NCBI GenBank assembly: GCA_023333565.1
Contig: JAJKFH010000241.1
Location: 434,001 to 498,000 of the forward strand
Length of the DNA stretch: 64,000 bases
DNA from: Puffinus mauretanicus
Lineage: Eukaryota > Chordata > Aves > Procellariiformes > Procellariidae
Direction: 5' to 3'
The position numbers and the translations under genes are program-made. Below are positions 24,471 through 38,300 of this stretch, one piece after another; within the stretch, counting starts at the first letter, position 1, and each line of letters opens with the position of its first letter. Under the pieces are notes generated by a model that was not told the origin of the DNA, searched no databases, and worked only from the letters and a program-made list of their open reading frames with translations.

Positions 24471-27400
24471 CCGGTGCCCGAGCCAGCGCTGTCCCCGCCG
24501 CCGCGGTCTCTCCGGCCGCGTGCTTGGTCGCCCCCGGGACGCGCCGCGGCGGCGGAGCGGGGCAGGGCGAGCGGGGGCACAGCCGGGGCGAGCGGGCACC
24601 GGCGCCGCCGGCCGTGCAGCGGGCAGCGCTCGGCGCGGTTCCTCCAGCGGAGGCAGCGCAGGAGCGGTCTGAAGCGACCGTGGGCCCCGCTCCCACGCGC
24701 CGCGCTCACACAAGGGCGGTGGGATGCAGACCCCTCTCCCCTGCCGCGGCGGGGCCGGGGCTTTGCCTGCGCTCCCCTCCCCGTACCGGGTAGCAGCTTT
24801 CCGAGAGCTGGGGCAGCGTGGGGCAGCCCAGCATCCCCGGGAACCCACGCGAGTTTGTGCTCCCCTCACCGCAGCAAACCCTCCCCGGTCGTGGCTCCCA
24901 ACTTCTGCCCGACGGCAGAAGTCATTTTCATCCCCGCATCCCTCCTCCTCGGAGCGCCAACCCGCCAGCTCCACATCCCGCTCCGGCCGCCGCCGATTTA
25001 GAGATGGAGCCGCGTTTCGTGGCGAGGAGGAGCTGATCCACTCGGGAGAGTTTGTGGGAGGAAACCCAGGGCTGGTTTGGGAAGTTCCAGCTACAGCAGC
25101 ATAATTTGGTGTTTACACGCGAGGACACGGGTCTGTGCCAGTGACGCGCGCAGTGTCCTCGCGTGTGCCGGGGGACAGTCGTATCGGATGCAGATTTGGG
25201 AAGGAAGGCTGGCTCAGGGAGCCTCCAGCTCTCTGCCTCAGCGCTGCCCTGCTTCTGATCCTCGCAGCCATTAATCAGCGTCCAGCTCCTGCTTTCCCTT
25301 CAGAATTGCATTAAGTGGCGTTTGCCGCCCGCTCCGGCCTGGCTTTGCTGAGGGGATGCTGTCGGCGTAGCGATGGAGCGAGGCTGGCACCGCGCTCGCC
25401 GGGGCTCCTCCGGGACGCTGGGCCGGGGCATGGCCAGCTCTCCCCATCACTGCCCCGCGCAGCCCTCGCCGCTGGATGGTGCCTTTGGATGCTGCAGAGC
25501 GTTTCTCTGGTTAAACGCACCTTTTATTGGATTTTTTTCCCCCCCTATTAGCCAAGAAAAACTTTGCAACTTTCCTTCGCTTTCGGAGAGGAGCCGCTGC
25601 CGCTGCTGGGTTTCATTTTGTTTTTTTAATTTGAGGTCACGTGCACGTTGACAGTGTCTTTGAATCTAAGCGATGGTCTCGTCTCTAGCTTAGAAAGAGC
25701 TTTTGAGCTCTTCCTTCTGTTGTTTTCTCTCTGTTCAGGAACAAAGAGATTTTTCTGCCTTTAATTAAAAGGAATATTAATTCTCCGCTCCTTTGTCGAG
25801 CGACTTGAAGACACTCTACAAACGTCCGTCTGCTCGGCACCACGGCGGGGTGAGCTCTGCTATGGTACGGGGCGTGGAGATATGGGGGAACCATCCCAAA
25901 ACCCCACGGCAAACGCAGAGCAGCAGCCGGGGAGGATGCTGACAGCCCCGGCACCCGCAGTCCTCGGGTGAGGAGCCCCGTGGGGCCGAGCTGCCCCCGG
26001 GGTGGGCGCTTGCGTCTCCGGAGGCGGATAAGGCAGGTCCCCGTGCGGTGCGTTTCCACGCAGGGAGAAGTTTTGAGCGTCGCTTTTGCCGTGGTTGGGG
26101 AGGCAAGCGGAGATGAACTTGGCTGTGCAAAGGGGTTTTTCCGTGCCTGCCGCCTCCCGGCAGGCCCGGCCACTCTCCGCGCTGGCAGGTAAGGTTTTAC
26201 CCGGGGACGGCCAGATGTTGGGTGTGTTTTGTTTGAAAAACGCGTGACTGCAGATGTTGGCTTGTAGGGAGGAAAAGCCAAGATGTGTAGGGGGGAGAGG
26301 CTGTTCTCCTGTGGCGCTGGGTGCCGGCACGGGGTGGGTGCTGGGTTTGGGCAGGGCAGCAGCAAGGCCTCGTGTGGGTGCAGGATTTGCCTCTTACATT
26401 GGGAACTTCCAGGGTGCAGGATGGAAAAATACTCTGGTGCTCGGCCCCACTTCGGGTTGGGAGGGTTGAGCAGCCCCCCAGGCTCTGCCCGTCGCTGCGG
26501 CACGCTCGGGCATGGCTGGGGTGGGCTGCCTGCAGCCAGCGTGCCCGGGAAGGGGACCTGGGGCTGGGGGCTGGCGGGTCTCCCCCGCGTCCCTTCCCCG
26601 TATTTCTGCTTCTGAGCCACAGTCGTTTGCAAGCGTGGAAAACCCCGGGCAGGATCCAGGCGGCACGGCTGTGCGGTGTCCGGCTTTGCCGTGGAAATGG
26701 GGTCTCGGCTCTGCTCACTGCCAGCAGCCGGCTTAAATCCCCGGCGTGGTCTTAGAGGTGGTGCGGCTCCCTGCCGGCGGCCATGCGGTGTCCCCTGCCC
26801 TGTGGCCACCCGGGGAAGGGGTGCGGGGTGCCGCGGGGTGCCGCCGGACCCCTGGGGAGGAGAGGCACCCAGGAAATACCTGTTATTACATCTCTTAATG
26901 GGGTCAGTTGGTTGCTGGTGAGGTGGCCAGGGAGCACAGGGCTGCTGGTGAGGTGTGCGTGAGCGCAGTCCCCGGGGGGGACACCAGCCCCCACCACCGG
27001 CACCGACGCTGCTCCTGCCCCTGGCCAGACCAGCACAGTGTGCACAAGGTTTTGGGCAGATGAGGGCCTGATCCTGCAAAGGGGGCTGCCCGGGCCCTGG
27101 GAGGGAGCGGGGGCAGCCCATGGGTCGCACCGTGGAGCTCAGTGCAAGGCTGGGCTGGAACGTTGCCGCTGTGGTCGAGGGGATGGGGGTCGGATGCTGC
27201 AGCCCTGGCCTGTGCTTTCCAGGCTGGAGCACGGGCAGGAGCTGCATTTAGCTGCCCCACCAGGCTGGGGACAAGGGGGTCCCCAAGCTGGGACCAGTTC
27301 CTGCGAGCTTCATGATGGCCGGCACGGGGTGAGACCAGGCTGGTGGCAGAGAGGAGAACCCCCCTGCCCAGGCGCCGCTGGCATTAGTGCCATTGCCCGG

Positions 27401-29399
27401 TTCGGGGTTTATTTTTAGATTTCCTGAAGCTTGTTTTCTGCCGTCCCTCCCAGCGCGCTCAGGCTCCCCAGGGGCAACCCCACCTTGACCAAGCAGCTTT
27501 CCTTCGGAAGATGCTGACCAATGTTTCCAGAAAGCATCCAAGGGATTTCCTGTTTATTTTGCAAAATTCTCATTAATATTTTTTCCTGTGTTGTTTGATT
27601 CAATCTCACATGGGCAATATCGCCTTGAAATGGAGCCTGCAGTTAGAAGATAGACAAAGAGTCAGTAACACAGCAGCCCAGAGGCTGGGGGGTGCACGGC
27701 TGGATTCGGCACCCTGTCGGAGCCATTACCGTCCTGGCGTCTGCAGGGCAGGATCCAGCCCGGGGTCCCTGGGGACCCGGCAGCGCCTCGGCATTCCCAC
27801 GCTGCAGGGACCTCGCACGGAGCTCCCCGCTGGCGCTGGCGTGTGGAGGGGGTTGTTTTCCCTTCCCCAGCTGCTCTCTGCCTCCAAAATGCCCTGAGTG
27901 CCCTGGCTGCTCGTGCCACTTCTCCCCGCTCCAGCCATCAAGGCCACCGCTGGGCACGAGCATCCCTGTGCACGTGGCTGGGTGCCTGCAAAAATTTCAA
28001 ACGGGGATGTTTTAGCCTGAACCTCTCCCTGCCCTCGAAAAGCATCCGGCTGTGGCAGCTGGGGCATCGGGCTGCTTTTGGGGTGCCCCTTTGGCAACGC
28101 GTTGGTGGATCGTTGCCCTTCTGCCGCGGATGCACGGTGATGCACCCGCAGCCCGTGCGCTGGGGAGGCGGTTTGCAGCCCAGACGTGGGTGTTTCCCGG
28201 GCGGGGGGCAGCTCCGGCCGGTGCTGCTGGCGGGGTCAGCCCCAGCCCCGTGCCGCCCACGTGCCTCCAGGTATGCCGGGCTGGCCGCGGCACTCTGTTT
28301 ACTCGCGGTGTTTAGCCAGTATATTTAATTTCCAGGAGCGTAAGGCAGCTGGGGAGCAGCGCGGGCGTGTGCGTGCCACCTCCTCCCACCGCCCGGGAGC
28401 TGCTGGCGGGACGGGTCAGACGCTGGCACCGGGGCGCAGCACTGCAGGCAGCGTTTGCAGCAGCCGCTGTGTCCCGGCTGGGGGGCTCGGCGGGGGTTAT
28501 TGGCCGTCTTGCCCCTCCTCCAGCGCCCGTGGGTCGGGGGGACCCCCCGGCCTGACCCTCTGCATGGGGGGATCCCCGCTGCCCGGCCTCTCTCCACGCC
28601 GGCCACGTCGCCGCCAGCCGCTGTTGACTCACAGGCTCTGACGTCGAGTCCCGGGGCTGAGCCCGAGATGCTTTTACAGGCAAGGCTGAAATGCACAAAA
28701 TGTTCAACTTGTAAAATATGTAGCGTGAGAAAATAGCCTTTTCTGCTCTCCTCCTCGCTGCCGCCGCTCCCCTGCCCCATCTGCTCGCTTGGAAAGCTTC
28801 CCGCAGCCGGGGGAGGCGAGGGACTGATGGCGCCTGGGGTCCCTCGGCAATCGCCGCCGGCCCGGCTCGAGGATGGCATCTGCCCCATGCCACTGTGCCC
28901 GCGTGGAGGTGTTGCCCCTCGGCAGCAGGAGGGCTCCCGGGGGCAGCACGGGTGCCTCGAGGATGCGCTCGGTCCATGAGGATGCTGCTCTGCCAAGCCT
29001 CCTCCATCCTCCCGCCCTTCCCGCGCGCTTCGGCGTCCCGAGGTTTCTCTCCCCTGGGACACATTTCGAGAGAAAACGTGGGGTCGGCGCTGGGAAAGCC
29101 AGCTGGGCTGTGCCGTGGCCGCCGCCGGCACGGGGGATGACGCAGGCGGCGTTGGCGTGTCCCACGGGGCCCAGAGTTTCCGAAACGGGGCGGCGCGGCG
29201 CCTCTCGGGAGGGTGCTGGGAAATACCCCCGCAAGGCACCCCGGCAGCGCCCGGCCGGGCCGGGAGGGAGCCGCCACGCCGGAGCTGGCCACGAGCCACG
29301 GTTTTCACCAGCCACCTTAATCCATCATTATCTGGGCACATTTCGGATCCTTGCCAAGAGCAAGGTGGGAAGGGGGGGTTGTAAGCATGCTTTCCCTAT

Positions 29400-29600
29400 T
29401 CCCCTGCCATCCTTTTTGCTGCCTGTGTGTAATTAACAGAGTAATTAAAAACAGGATGAGTTAATTGGTATTCATTTATGTGGCAGATGTTTTTAATTGA
29501 GATACGAAACAATTTACCTGTTTACATAAACAATAGCAAATGAAGGCTTGTAAAACAGAGAGGGCGCTTTTTTTTTTTTTGGCTTTTATTTGTTGTTTTT
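29400..29600. promoter_or_regulatory. AT-rich island with homeobox and forkhead-type words
   Basis: TAATTA occurs at about 29430 and 29442, TTAATTGG at 29461, TTTAATTGAG near 29492, and a forkhead inverted pair TGTTTA-CA-TAAACA at 29519-29532. It lies in the probable first intron of CBFA2T3. Function is inferred only from motif clustering. Confidence 0.35.
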
Positions 29601-30707
29601 TTGAGGAAAATCAAACCCATCTCCCTCCTCCCTGGCCACGCTGGCGCGGCGGGAGCGGGAGCCGGCTGGCACTGCCTGTGCAGTGCCGAGGCAGTGGGTT
29701 TGGGTCCCTGCCCGGCTGGTTATGGCTTGAGAAATCGGGTTTGTTGGGCTCGGGGTGCGTGGGTGAGCGTGGCCCTGGGTGCCGATGTCCCACGCGGAGC
29801 CGTGCGTCCCTGCATGGGGGAGGTGGAAGGGGACCTGCCAGGAAGCCGCTGCCCCGGAGCCGAGCGAGGAGCGTTGCCCGTGGCGCATCCCCCGGCAGCG
29901 CCGGACGTCCCCGGGACGCCGGCACCGCTGGCGCAGGCAGCGCGGCCGGGGGCTGCTCACGCGATGGGGCTGCGGGGAAAGCAAAGCAGATCGGGATGGA
30001 GCTGAGATGGTGAAACCCGCTTTACTCCCGGCATTGGGCGGGTGGGGAGCGTCCCGGCCCAGGCCAGCGGCGTGGGACCCGTCCCAGGACGCCCATGGGC
30101 AAGGCGAGGATGGCAGGGACAAAGGCTGGCTCGCCAACCTGTGCAAAGGGCTGCCGCGGCGGTGCAAGGGCAGCAGGTCCTGCTCAGGTGAACAGCCCAT
30201 GGGGGGCTAAACTAAACCATGGGGGCAATGCCCAAATTCGCGGGCGGGTTGGCACGGCACGGTCACCCACGCTGGGCCAGGCTGCCACCATTCCCCTAGC
30301 TGGAGGAGCAGGGCAGAGCGAGACTTGCACCGCGCGGGGCATGAACATCCTTGTGAGCAGCCCTGCCCGCAGGCAGGAGTGCAGGCAGGGCCCGGGTGCC
30401 TGGCAGGACTGGGCACCGCTGCCGGCGCTCCCCTGGCACCGCCGGGCGCATCTGTGTCCCGTCGTCCTCGCGGCGGCCGTTACCTGCAGCGAGAGCTCCC
30501 CGCGCCAGCGCGCCTGCAAGCGTCTCCCCGGGCCTGGAGCCGGCCGAAGCCGGGTTTGTTTCCATGTCGTGCAGAGGGTTTCACTAATTGGATTTCCTTT
30601 TAAAAGGCTTCATTTGTGCTGACGAGTGCTGGGATCACACCCCCTAGCCTGGCTCCCCAAAGCGTGCACAGGGGACGTTGGCAATGGGATAAGTGCTGGG
30701 GGTGGGC

Positions 30708-30880
30708 AGCATCCCTCCAGCATCCCTCAGCATCCCTCCAGCATCCCACCAGCATCCCTCCAGCATCCCTCCAGCATCCCTCCAGCATCCCTCCAGCATC
30801 CCTCCAGCATCCCTCAGCATCCCTCCAGCATCCCTCCAGCATCCCGCATCCCTCCAGCATCCCTCCAGCATCCCGCAGCC
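30708..30880. repeat. 11-bp tandem repeat (CCAGCATCCCT)
   Basis: About 15 copies, some shortened. On the minus strand the unit reads AGGGATGCTGG, the same core as several other arrays in the window. Confidence 0.93.
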
Positions 30881-31714
30881 GCTGTCCTGCTCTCTCCCCC
30901 TCCGCGTGCGATTGGGGATGAGCCACCTCCAAGCTGCCTGCTGTCACCTACCCCCATCGTCACCGCATCCCCGAGGAGGGGATCAGGATGGGTGCAGGGG
31001 AGGAGGGAGACGATGGTGCCCTGCAGCTCCCACCACCTCTGCCGGGCTCGTGCACGTGGCGGGCGCTGCTGCCTGGCCGCCGGCGCTGCGCGCTTCCCTA
31101 ACGCGCTCCAGCTGGGACGGCTCGGTCCCTCGCCATCTTATCGGGGAGTTGTTCTTGGCCCCCGTGGCAGCGGCAGCTGAGGAGCAGGAATGCTTGCCTT
31201 TGTTTCGGAGGCAGCCTGGCTTCGGGAGACGTCGCCTCCAGCATCTGGATTTCATTTGTGGCCATTTGGAGAGCATGAAGGATGCTGGTCTTTTAATTCC
31301 CTTTTAACCCCTTCCTCGCCTGGGAAGCTTCGCCCAGCCTTGGAGGGGAGGGCTGTGGGAAGCCGGAGCTGGCTGCAGCCAGGGCAGCTCCCTGCCCTCT
31401 CCGTGCCCGTCCCTGGGGAGGTGGAGAGGAAAGCAGCCAGCTGGGTGCTCCGCAGCCATCGGGCTCACCCCGGCGCTGGCACATCCCCATCCCCATCCCC
31501 AGCTGCTCCCTGGCCCTGCCCCAGGCTGCAGAGAGCAGGGGCCGCTCGCTGCCCGGGGAGGAGGGGTACCCCGGGCGGGGGCACAGCCTGCAGCGGCGGG
31601 ACGGGCTCCCCGGGACCCGCAGAGCCTGGGCTGGGCCGGCTGCCAGGCCTCGTCCCTCGGCACCAGGCTGCTTGCTGCTGGGTGCCGGGGCTGCTCACCG
31701 GTGTGCACGACTGC

Positions 31715-32060
31715 ACAGTGCTGTGCATTGGTGCCTGCCAGCATGCGCAGCTGCAGGATGCCATGCGTTGGTGCCTGCTAGTGTGCACAGCTGCAGGATG
31801 CCATGTGTTGGTGCCTGCCAGCACGCACGGCTGCATGGTGCTGTGCATTGGTCCCTGCTGATGCGCATGGCTGCAGGATGCCGTGCGTTGGTGCCTGCCA
31901 GTGTGCACAGCTGCACAGTGCCATGCGTTGGTGCCCACCAGCATGCACAGCTGCATGGTACTGTGCATTGGTGCCCACCAGCATGCACAGCTGCATGGTA
32001 CTGTGCATTGGTGCCCACCGGCATGCACAGCCGCACGGTGCCGTGCATTGGTACTTTCCA
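31715..32060. repeat. 40-bp minisatellite, about 8.6 copies
   Basis: Unit GTGCATTGGTGCCTGCCAGC then ATGCACAGCTGCACGGTGCT, with frequent C/T and A/G differences between copies. Confidence 0.93.
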
Positions 32061-33109
32061 GCACCCAGCGCTGCCCGCTGGGGAGCACACGGCCGAGCAG
32101 CCCCCCTGCCCCAGCTCCGGTGGGAGGCAGGGAACCCTCGGGGCTCTCCCGCAGCTTCCACCCGGGAAAAGCGATGCGCAAGCCGGGGCGAGCGATTCGG
32201 GGGGTGCTGGCACCCAGCGGGGTCACAAACCCCAACCCCTGCGGTGCTGCCGCAGGGTGCCACGGCCAAGCCGGGCTTTATCAGCCGGTAGCGGCCGCCC
32301 TGGTGTGTCACCCCAGCGGGGACCGTGCCCGGGCCAGTGTGCCGGGGGTTAAACCCTCCGGTGTGACAAATGGGGGGCTCGGGGTCGCACCGGGGTGTGC
32401 AGGGTCCGGCGTCCGCTGGCCCCGGGAGGCAGGGCGGGGGACGCCCGCTGCCGCCAGCCAAGGAGAAAATACTAATCCTTTTATTTTTATATTATTACTT
32501 ATTCATCTGGGCTGCACAGGCCTAATGGAAACCAGATGGAGGAAAACAGACACAGCCGCGAGCGGCTGGGACAAATTACCCCAAAGAAAGAAGAAAAAAA
32601 ATAAAAAAAAGGAAAAAAAAGAAAGAAAAAAAAATTCCAGTGGAGTTTGAGTCATGTTGGGGAGTTATTTTTTGGAGGTGCTGCTGGGAGGCTGCACTGT
32701 GCCCCCCGAAATCCCCTTCGCCTGCCGTGGAGCTCGTCCCACCCTGCAAAGGGCCTGGGTTGGTGCCACGGCCGCGGCCGGATCCTGCGGGCATCCCGGG
32801 CTCTGTTTGTTTTGGGCATTTCTGGGCTCAGGCGCTGAGAAATCCCATCGGCTTTGGGGCCGTCCCTCGTCCCCATGCCCGCGCGGCCGTGTTTGGGTTG
32901 CAAACACCTCGGGGAAAATTTATGCCATAGAGAAAAAAAAAGAAAAGCCAAGAAAAAACACAGCCAGGCCCCATTTCCCCGGGTGTTTGCTCAGCTTTGT
33001 GGAAACTTTCCTCCCGATGGGAAATTGTGGAAAAGCCGTGTCGGTGCCAGAAGGAGCGTATCCGTGTTTTCCCCTCAGTATGGGCATGCGTGCAGAGTCA
33101 GGACAGCGG

Positions 33110-33246
33110 AGGGGGATGGGGATGGGAACAGGGATGCAGGCAGGGATGGGGATGTAGGAGTGGATGGTGCCGGGGATGCAGGCAGGGATGGGGATGCAGG
33201 CAGGGATGGGGATGCAGGCAGGGACCGTGCCGGGGATGCAGGCTGG
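33110..33246. repeat. 18-bp tandem repeat (GGGGATGCAGGCAGGGAT)
   Basis: About seven copies, interrupted by GATGGTGCCG and GACCGTGCCG segments. Confidence 0.9.
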
Positions 33247-35382
33247 GGTGAACATCTTGCAGCCTGCAGCCTCCTCCCTCCCTGCAAGCAACGGCAGAGC
33301 CAAACCCGCCGGCGCAGCCCCTCCGTGCTGGGAGCCGCGCGGGCAGCTGGTGCAGGTGCACTTACCCAGGCAAGCTGCCACGCTGTCCCCAAGCTGCTGC
33401 GGCTTGTCCCCACGCCCGGCGGCTGTTGCATGGAGAGCCGGGGCCTCAGGCCGAGCACGTGGGCGGTTGCAGTGTTGCAGCCGTGAAGAGCATGTTGCGA
33501 TGCCTTGCTGCGCCGCGCTTGGTGTGCGATGCCAGCCAGCGCCCCGTGGTGCAAACCCGGGGCTCGGAGGGGGCGAGAAGGACAAGGGGATGGCAGCGGT
33601 GCCCGCGCAGAGCCCTGCGTCACGGGGAGGTGCTGGCCCTGCCTGCTGTGGGCAGGAGCCGGCAGGCAGAGGCAATGCAGGTTGTGCTTTGCGGACCTGG
33701 GCGGCGGGCAATGCCCGGGGGATGCCGAGCCCAGGAGGGATCGTGTGGGCACCCGGCGGATCAAGGCGCTGCGGCAGATGCAGCCACCCAGCCCGGGTCA
33801 CGCTCTGTGCGTGCTCGTGGCTCATCCTTTGCTGTCGGGGCTGGATCCTGCTCCGCTGATCGACGGGGAAGCCTGGAAGGCTGGAGAAGCCTTGCCCAGA
33901 GTTGGGCACATCCATGAAAAGGAAAATAAAAGGTGTTTTTCAAAACATACCGGATATTTTAGCAGGCCCTGTAAAGAAACCGTTGTTTTATGGGGAAGGA
34001 TGCTGCTCGGTCTTAGGGTTCCTCCCGAGGCTGGAGTAGAAGGGGGCAAGGAAAGGGAAACCGGAGCACGCACACCCAGGCGTCTGCAGGATTACGGTGC
34101 ACCCCGGGAGGCTCAAACCCCCGGCGTGGGGGTGCTCCCACGGTGCTGGAGCCCTTCGGGAGGATGCTCTGGGACCACGGCAGTGACCACCCGGGAGTTC
34201 GTCCCTCGGCGCTGGCCCTCCCATCTCCCGGTCCTCCGCGCACGGCGTCGGCTGCGGCACAGGTCCCGATAGCATCTTGCTCAGGATGAGGCCCTGGTTT
34301 TATTTAGCCCGGACAATGTGCTCTTGCAGGGTTCAATTAATCTCACAACAGTTGCAGCGGATTAAGCATGCATATTAGATTAGTGTTTATCAGCCGTGCC
34401 TGGCGGGGAGCCTGCCGGGGCGCAGCGGGGACCCCGGGGCTGGGGGGCGGCCGTGGCGGCCGCTTCCTTCTTTGGCTGGGGCCGGTGGCGGCGGCGGCGC
34501 GGGCTCGGGCGCACTGACGGACCACCACAGCTGCCCGCACTTGTGGCCACCCGTCAGCGCCCGGCGCGGCAGCCACGGGGCCGAAACCTTGCACCAGGGC
34601 TGTGCCGCCGCCGCCGTCCAGAGGGGACGGTGCTGGCACGCTTCCCCCGGGGTTGCCGCTGCCGGGTGTTATTTGGGGTTGCAAGCGCAGGACGGTGGGA
34701 GGGAGGCAGCGATGCCTGGGGGGAGCCCCGCGCTCCCCGGTTTGCGGGATTCGGCACCTCGCAGGGCTCCCCGGGGCCGCGGGGGGACAGCCATCGGCGG
34801 TGGCACAGGTCCTGCCATCGCCGCTACCACCAAGCGCCGGCTGTAACGAACCCACGATTTACTGCCTGTGCGTAATCCCTGCCTGGGATTACAGCAGCCC
34901 TGCGTAAAACTGCCGGGGACGGCGAGGGGTCAGCGGGCAGCCGGGGATTCCCGAGACATGGGAGATTACCGCTGGCAGGAGGGTGCCGGGGCGTGACAGC
35001 GACAGGGACACAGACGCTGTTCGTGTGCTGGGCCGGGCTGTGCCCCGGGCACGGGGCAGAGCAGGCGCTGCAGGGGCAGAGCTGTCCCCACCACCCTGCA
35101 TCCACGCCGGGCACAGGGCGCAGGGGAGGTTGGGCACCGTCCCCATCATCCTGCAGGCACACAGGACACAGGACTGCCCGAGCTCTGCCCGGGGCGAGGG
35201 TCGCTGTGCCCGAGCCGCACCGCCCTGCGCCAGGGAGCGGAGATGCCCAGGCCAGCCCGAGGTCCCCAAGGGTCCCCTCTGCCCCTGACCATCAGGAGGG
35301 GAAGCACGGCGCTGCCCGGCACACCCCGCTCACCGCCCCGTGCCCTCTCCCCGCAGATAACGCGGAGACGCGGGCCGCCACC

Positions 35383-38300
35383 ATGCCCGACTCGCCGGCC
35401 GACGTGAAGACGCAGTCCAGGTCCACGCCGCCCAGCATGCCTCCGCCGCCGCCGGCCGTCACGCAGGGAGCCACGCGCCACCCCTCCTTCACACCAAACA
35501 CCAGTGAGTACCGGGCTGCCGGCGGGGACGGGGACGGGATGCCAGGCAGGGAGGCTGCCCGGCTCCCTTCGCCTCCGGGTCGCACGCTGCACCCGGGACC
35601 GGCCGCGTTCTCAGACCCCGGCGTGGTGCTGGCCACGCCGTGGGGTGGCATTACCCATCCTTGCGCTGGAGAAGGGCTTTGGGCTGCGCGCCCCGAGCCC
35701 CAGGACATGCATGTGCCCGTGGGAGCACCGTGGCACTGCCCGTCGCCAGCAGCGCCCTGCGAGGTGCTTGGGGATGGGGACATCCTGGTCTCCTGCTGCA
35801 CCGTCACCAAACGGCGGCACAGAGCAGCGGGTGGCCCCGGGCGCTCTCGCCTGCAGATGGAGGATGCTGGGGGCTGGGGGAGTCCCCACGGTCGGAGCTG
35901 GCCCCGTGGGGGGTCCCAGGCACGTGGGGACCTGCCTGCCCGTCCGCGTGTGGCAGGGCAGGGTCACGGCCGGCCGCGGTAGCAGGGATGTCCTTGCCCT
36001 GCCCAGGCCATGGCCTGGTGGCATCAGGGGACTTGGCGGCGGACTCGAGGTCCGAGACCTCAGTCTCTGTAGCTTTACTGAACTGGGGGAGCCCCGACGC
36101 ACTGCTTGCACCGACAGCACGTGGGCTCGTTGCACGCCTGCAGGGCTTGCACCGGCGATCGGTCCCTGTGCCGGTGTCACCGTCCCAGCACACAGCCGGA
36201 CAAGGCACACGCGGGGCAGGATCCGGGCGGGCAGGGACGGCGGTCGGTCCCCCAGCAGGAGCGGCGGTGGCCGTAGCGAGGGTTGCTCCAGCTCCTCCGA
36301 GACGTATCCCAGGCCCGTGCGCACGCAGGATCTTTGCTCGTAGCTGCTTCTTGCTTAGAAACCCCAGCGGGGAAGAAAACACCCCAAAACCAACCCCCCG
36401 AGCCGCAGCCCCCCGCAGCCGCCGCGCCCTGCCATGGCCCCGCCGCCCTCCCGGCCAGACGCGCTCTAATTAGAAATCAGCTTGCGCTCGGCTGCACTGA
36501 GGGGTTTTGCTTTTGAATCCGAGCCCTGCGGCAGATGTGGCATCCCGGGTCCGGCTCGGCGCAGGACGCGGGGCCGGGGGTGCAGGCAGCCTCTCCGCCG
36601 GGGCTCGGCCCGGAGCGCGATGGCGTTTTGGTTGTTCTTGGTCTCGGGGAAATGTTGCAAACCGCCCCTTGCGCTGGGGCTGCGGTGGCCCCGAAATGCA
36701 GGGACCGTATTAGGCAGCCGAGCATCCCCCGAGCCCTCCCTCGGGCTGCGTCGGGATGCAGGGACCCGGCTCCATCCCTGGCACGCCTGGGTCCGGGCGG
36801 CTTCGCCCACGGCACGCGTGCCCCCGCCGTCGAGGAGCGTTGCCTGCAGGGACCCCGGCCGAGAGCTGCCCCCTCTGCTCTCTCATCATAGCGTGTTTTA
36901 TTTTGCTTGCAGATCGTGACGCTGGCCCTCCAACGTTTCTGCCTCGCGGCCGTTTTCATGGTTGCTTGAAATGGTCGATGGTCTGTCTTTGTAAGTAAAA
37001 TGAAGCACCCGCTCTCATGAGAGACCCGAGCCGCAGCCCCCGGCAGGCGCAGGGTCCCGCGGGGCACGGTGCCGCCGCGGGGGGCTTGGGCAGGGTGCGC
37101 TCCCCCGCGCCAGCCCCTCGCCCTGCCCCGGCGGGTCACGGGGATGCGAACCCCGGCCCCGGCCCGGCCGAAGGGACATGTGCGGCGTCTAACTTAGTAA
37201 CGCACCTGTCGCCGGAATAAAAGCAGTTGTGGCCGCCGGGTTATTTTCGGCACCTCTTTAGCGGGCGGCCGATACCGCCCGGCCGTAGAGCGAGCGGGAG
37301 CCCGCCAAAGCAGGCAGGGCAGGCAGGGCGGCACAGGCACTGCAAGGTTAGTGCGATCCCAGGAGCCGGCTGCCCGGCACGCCGCGGGGAGAGGCGCGGT
37401 GCATGCCCGGGTGCCGCGGAGCGGAGCGCGGTCGGGAGCCGGGGTGATGCGTGTCGTCACCCGTGCCCGCCGCGGAAAGGTCCCTGCGCTCGCGCGGTCT
37501 GCGCAGAGGGCCGGCGCGGGAGCGAGGGACCCGCCACGCCGCCGGTTGGCACCCCCAGATGTCCCCCCGCCGGGTCCCCTGGTGCTGCTCTGGGCAGCTC
37601 CCGTCCTCCCCATCTGCAGCGGGGCCAGAGGTGCTGGTGTGCTGCAAGCCAGGCTGGGCTCCGTGGAAAATGTGGCTTCTCCCTGGGGGGTGCTGAGCAC
37701 CCCAGAGGGGCAGGATGGAGCCCCTTCTCTTGGCTGCCTTGAACGTCAAGGAGCAGGATCAGGCCCTCGCTGTGCTGGGGCATGCACTGTATCCCATCCC
37801 TCCTCACAGCCCGCATCTGCCTCCCACAGTGCTGGGGACCGGCCCAGGATGCGGCTCCAGGGATGCAGCAGCACCCCAAAGCGTCCCGGGGGGTGCTGGC
37901 CCCACGGTACCCGGCAGGATGCTCCGGTCCCCCCATGCCAGCCTTGTCCCTGCGGTGCCAGGGTACGGCCGCCCGCTCTGACCTCCCGTCCCCTCTCTCC
38001 TCGCAGTGATGAACGGGAGCAGCCACTCGCCGACCGCCATCAATGGGGCCCCGTCCACCCCCAACGGGTTCAGCAACGGGCCGGCCACCTCCTCCACCGC
38101 CTCCCTCTCCACCCACCAGCTCCCGCCGGCCTGCGGCGCCCGCCAGCTCTCCAAGCTCAAGCGCTTCCTCACCACGCTGCAGCAGTTCGGCAACGACATC
38201 TCCCCCGAGATCGGGGAGCGGGTGCGCACCCTCGTCCTGGGGCTCGTGGTACGTCTGCCGGACGCGAGGTCGGCCCCGGGGCTGGTGGGGTGATGCCCCG

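Larger units (their letters stand above)
24471..35356 (+). other. CBFA2T3 first intron (probable), no gene seen
   Basis: Lies between the probable first exon donor at 24115 and the acceptor before 35357. It holds several tandem arrays (24120-24470, 30708-30880, 31715-32060, 33110-33245) and AT-rich islands at about 25600-25810, 27530-27670, 29400-29600, 32460-32660 and 34290-34400. The open frames overlapping these have no recognisable products. Confidence 0.55.

Noticed and set aside
35504..36343. 279-codon frame continuing from the first CBFA2T3 coding exon
   Set aside because: Readthrough into the intron after a clear GTGAGT donor; composition is GC-driven.
37209..37346. Possible internal alternative first exon of CBFA2T3
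   Set aside because: CpG-rich, but the only donor (CAAG|GTTAGT) is moderate and nothing else supports it.
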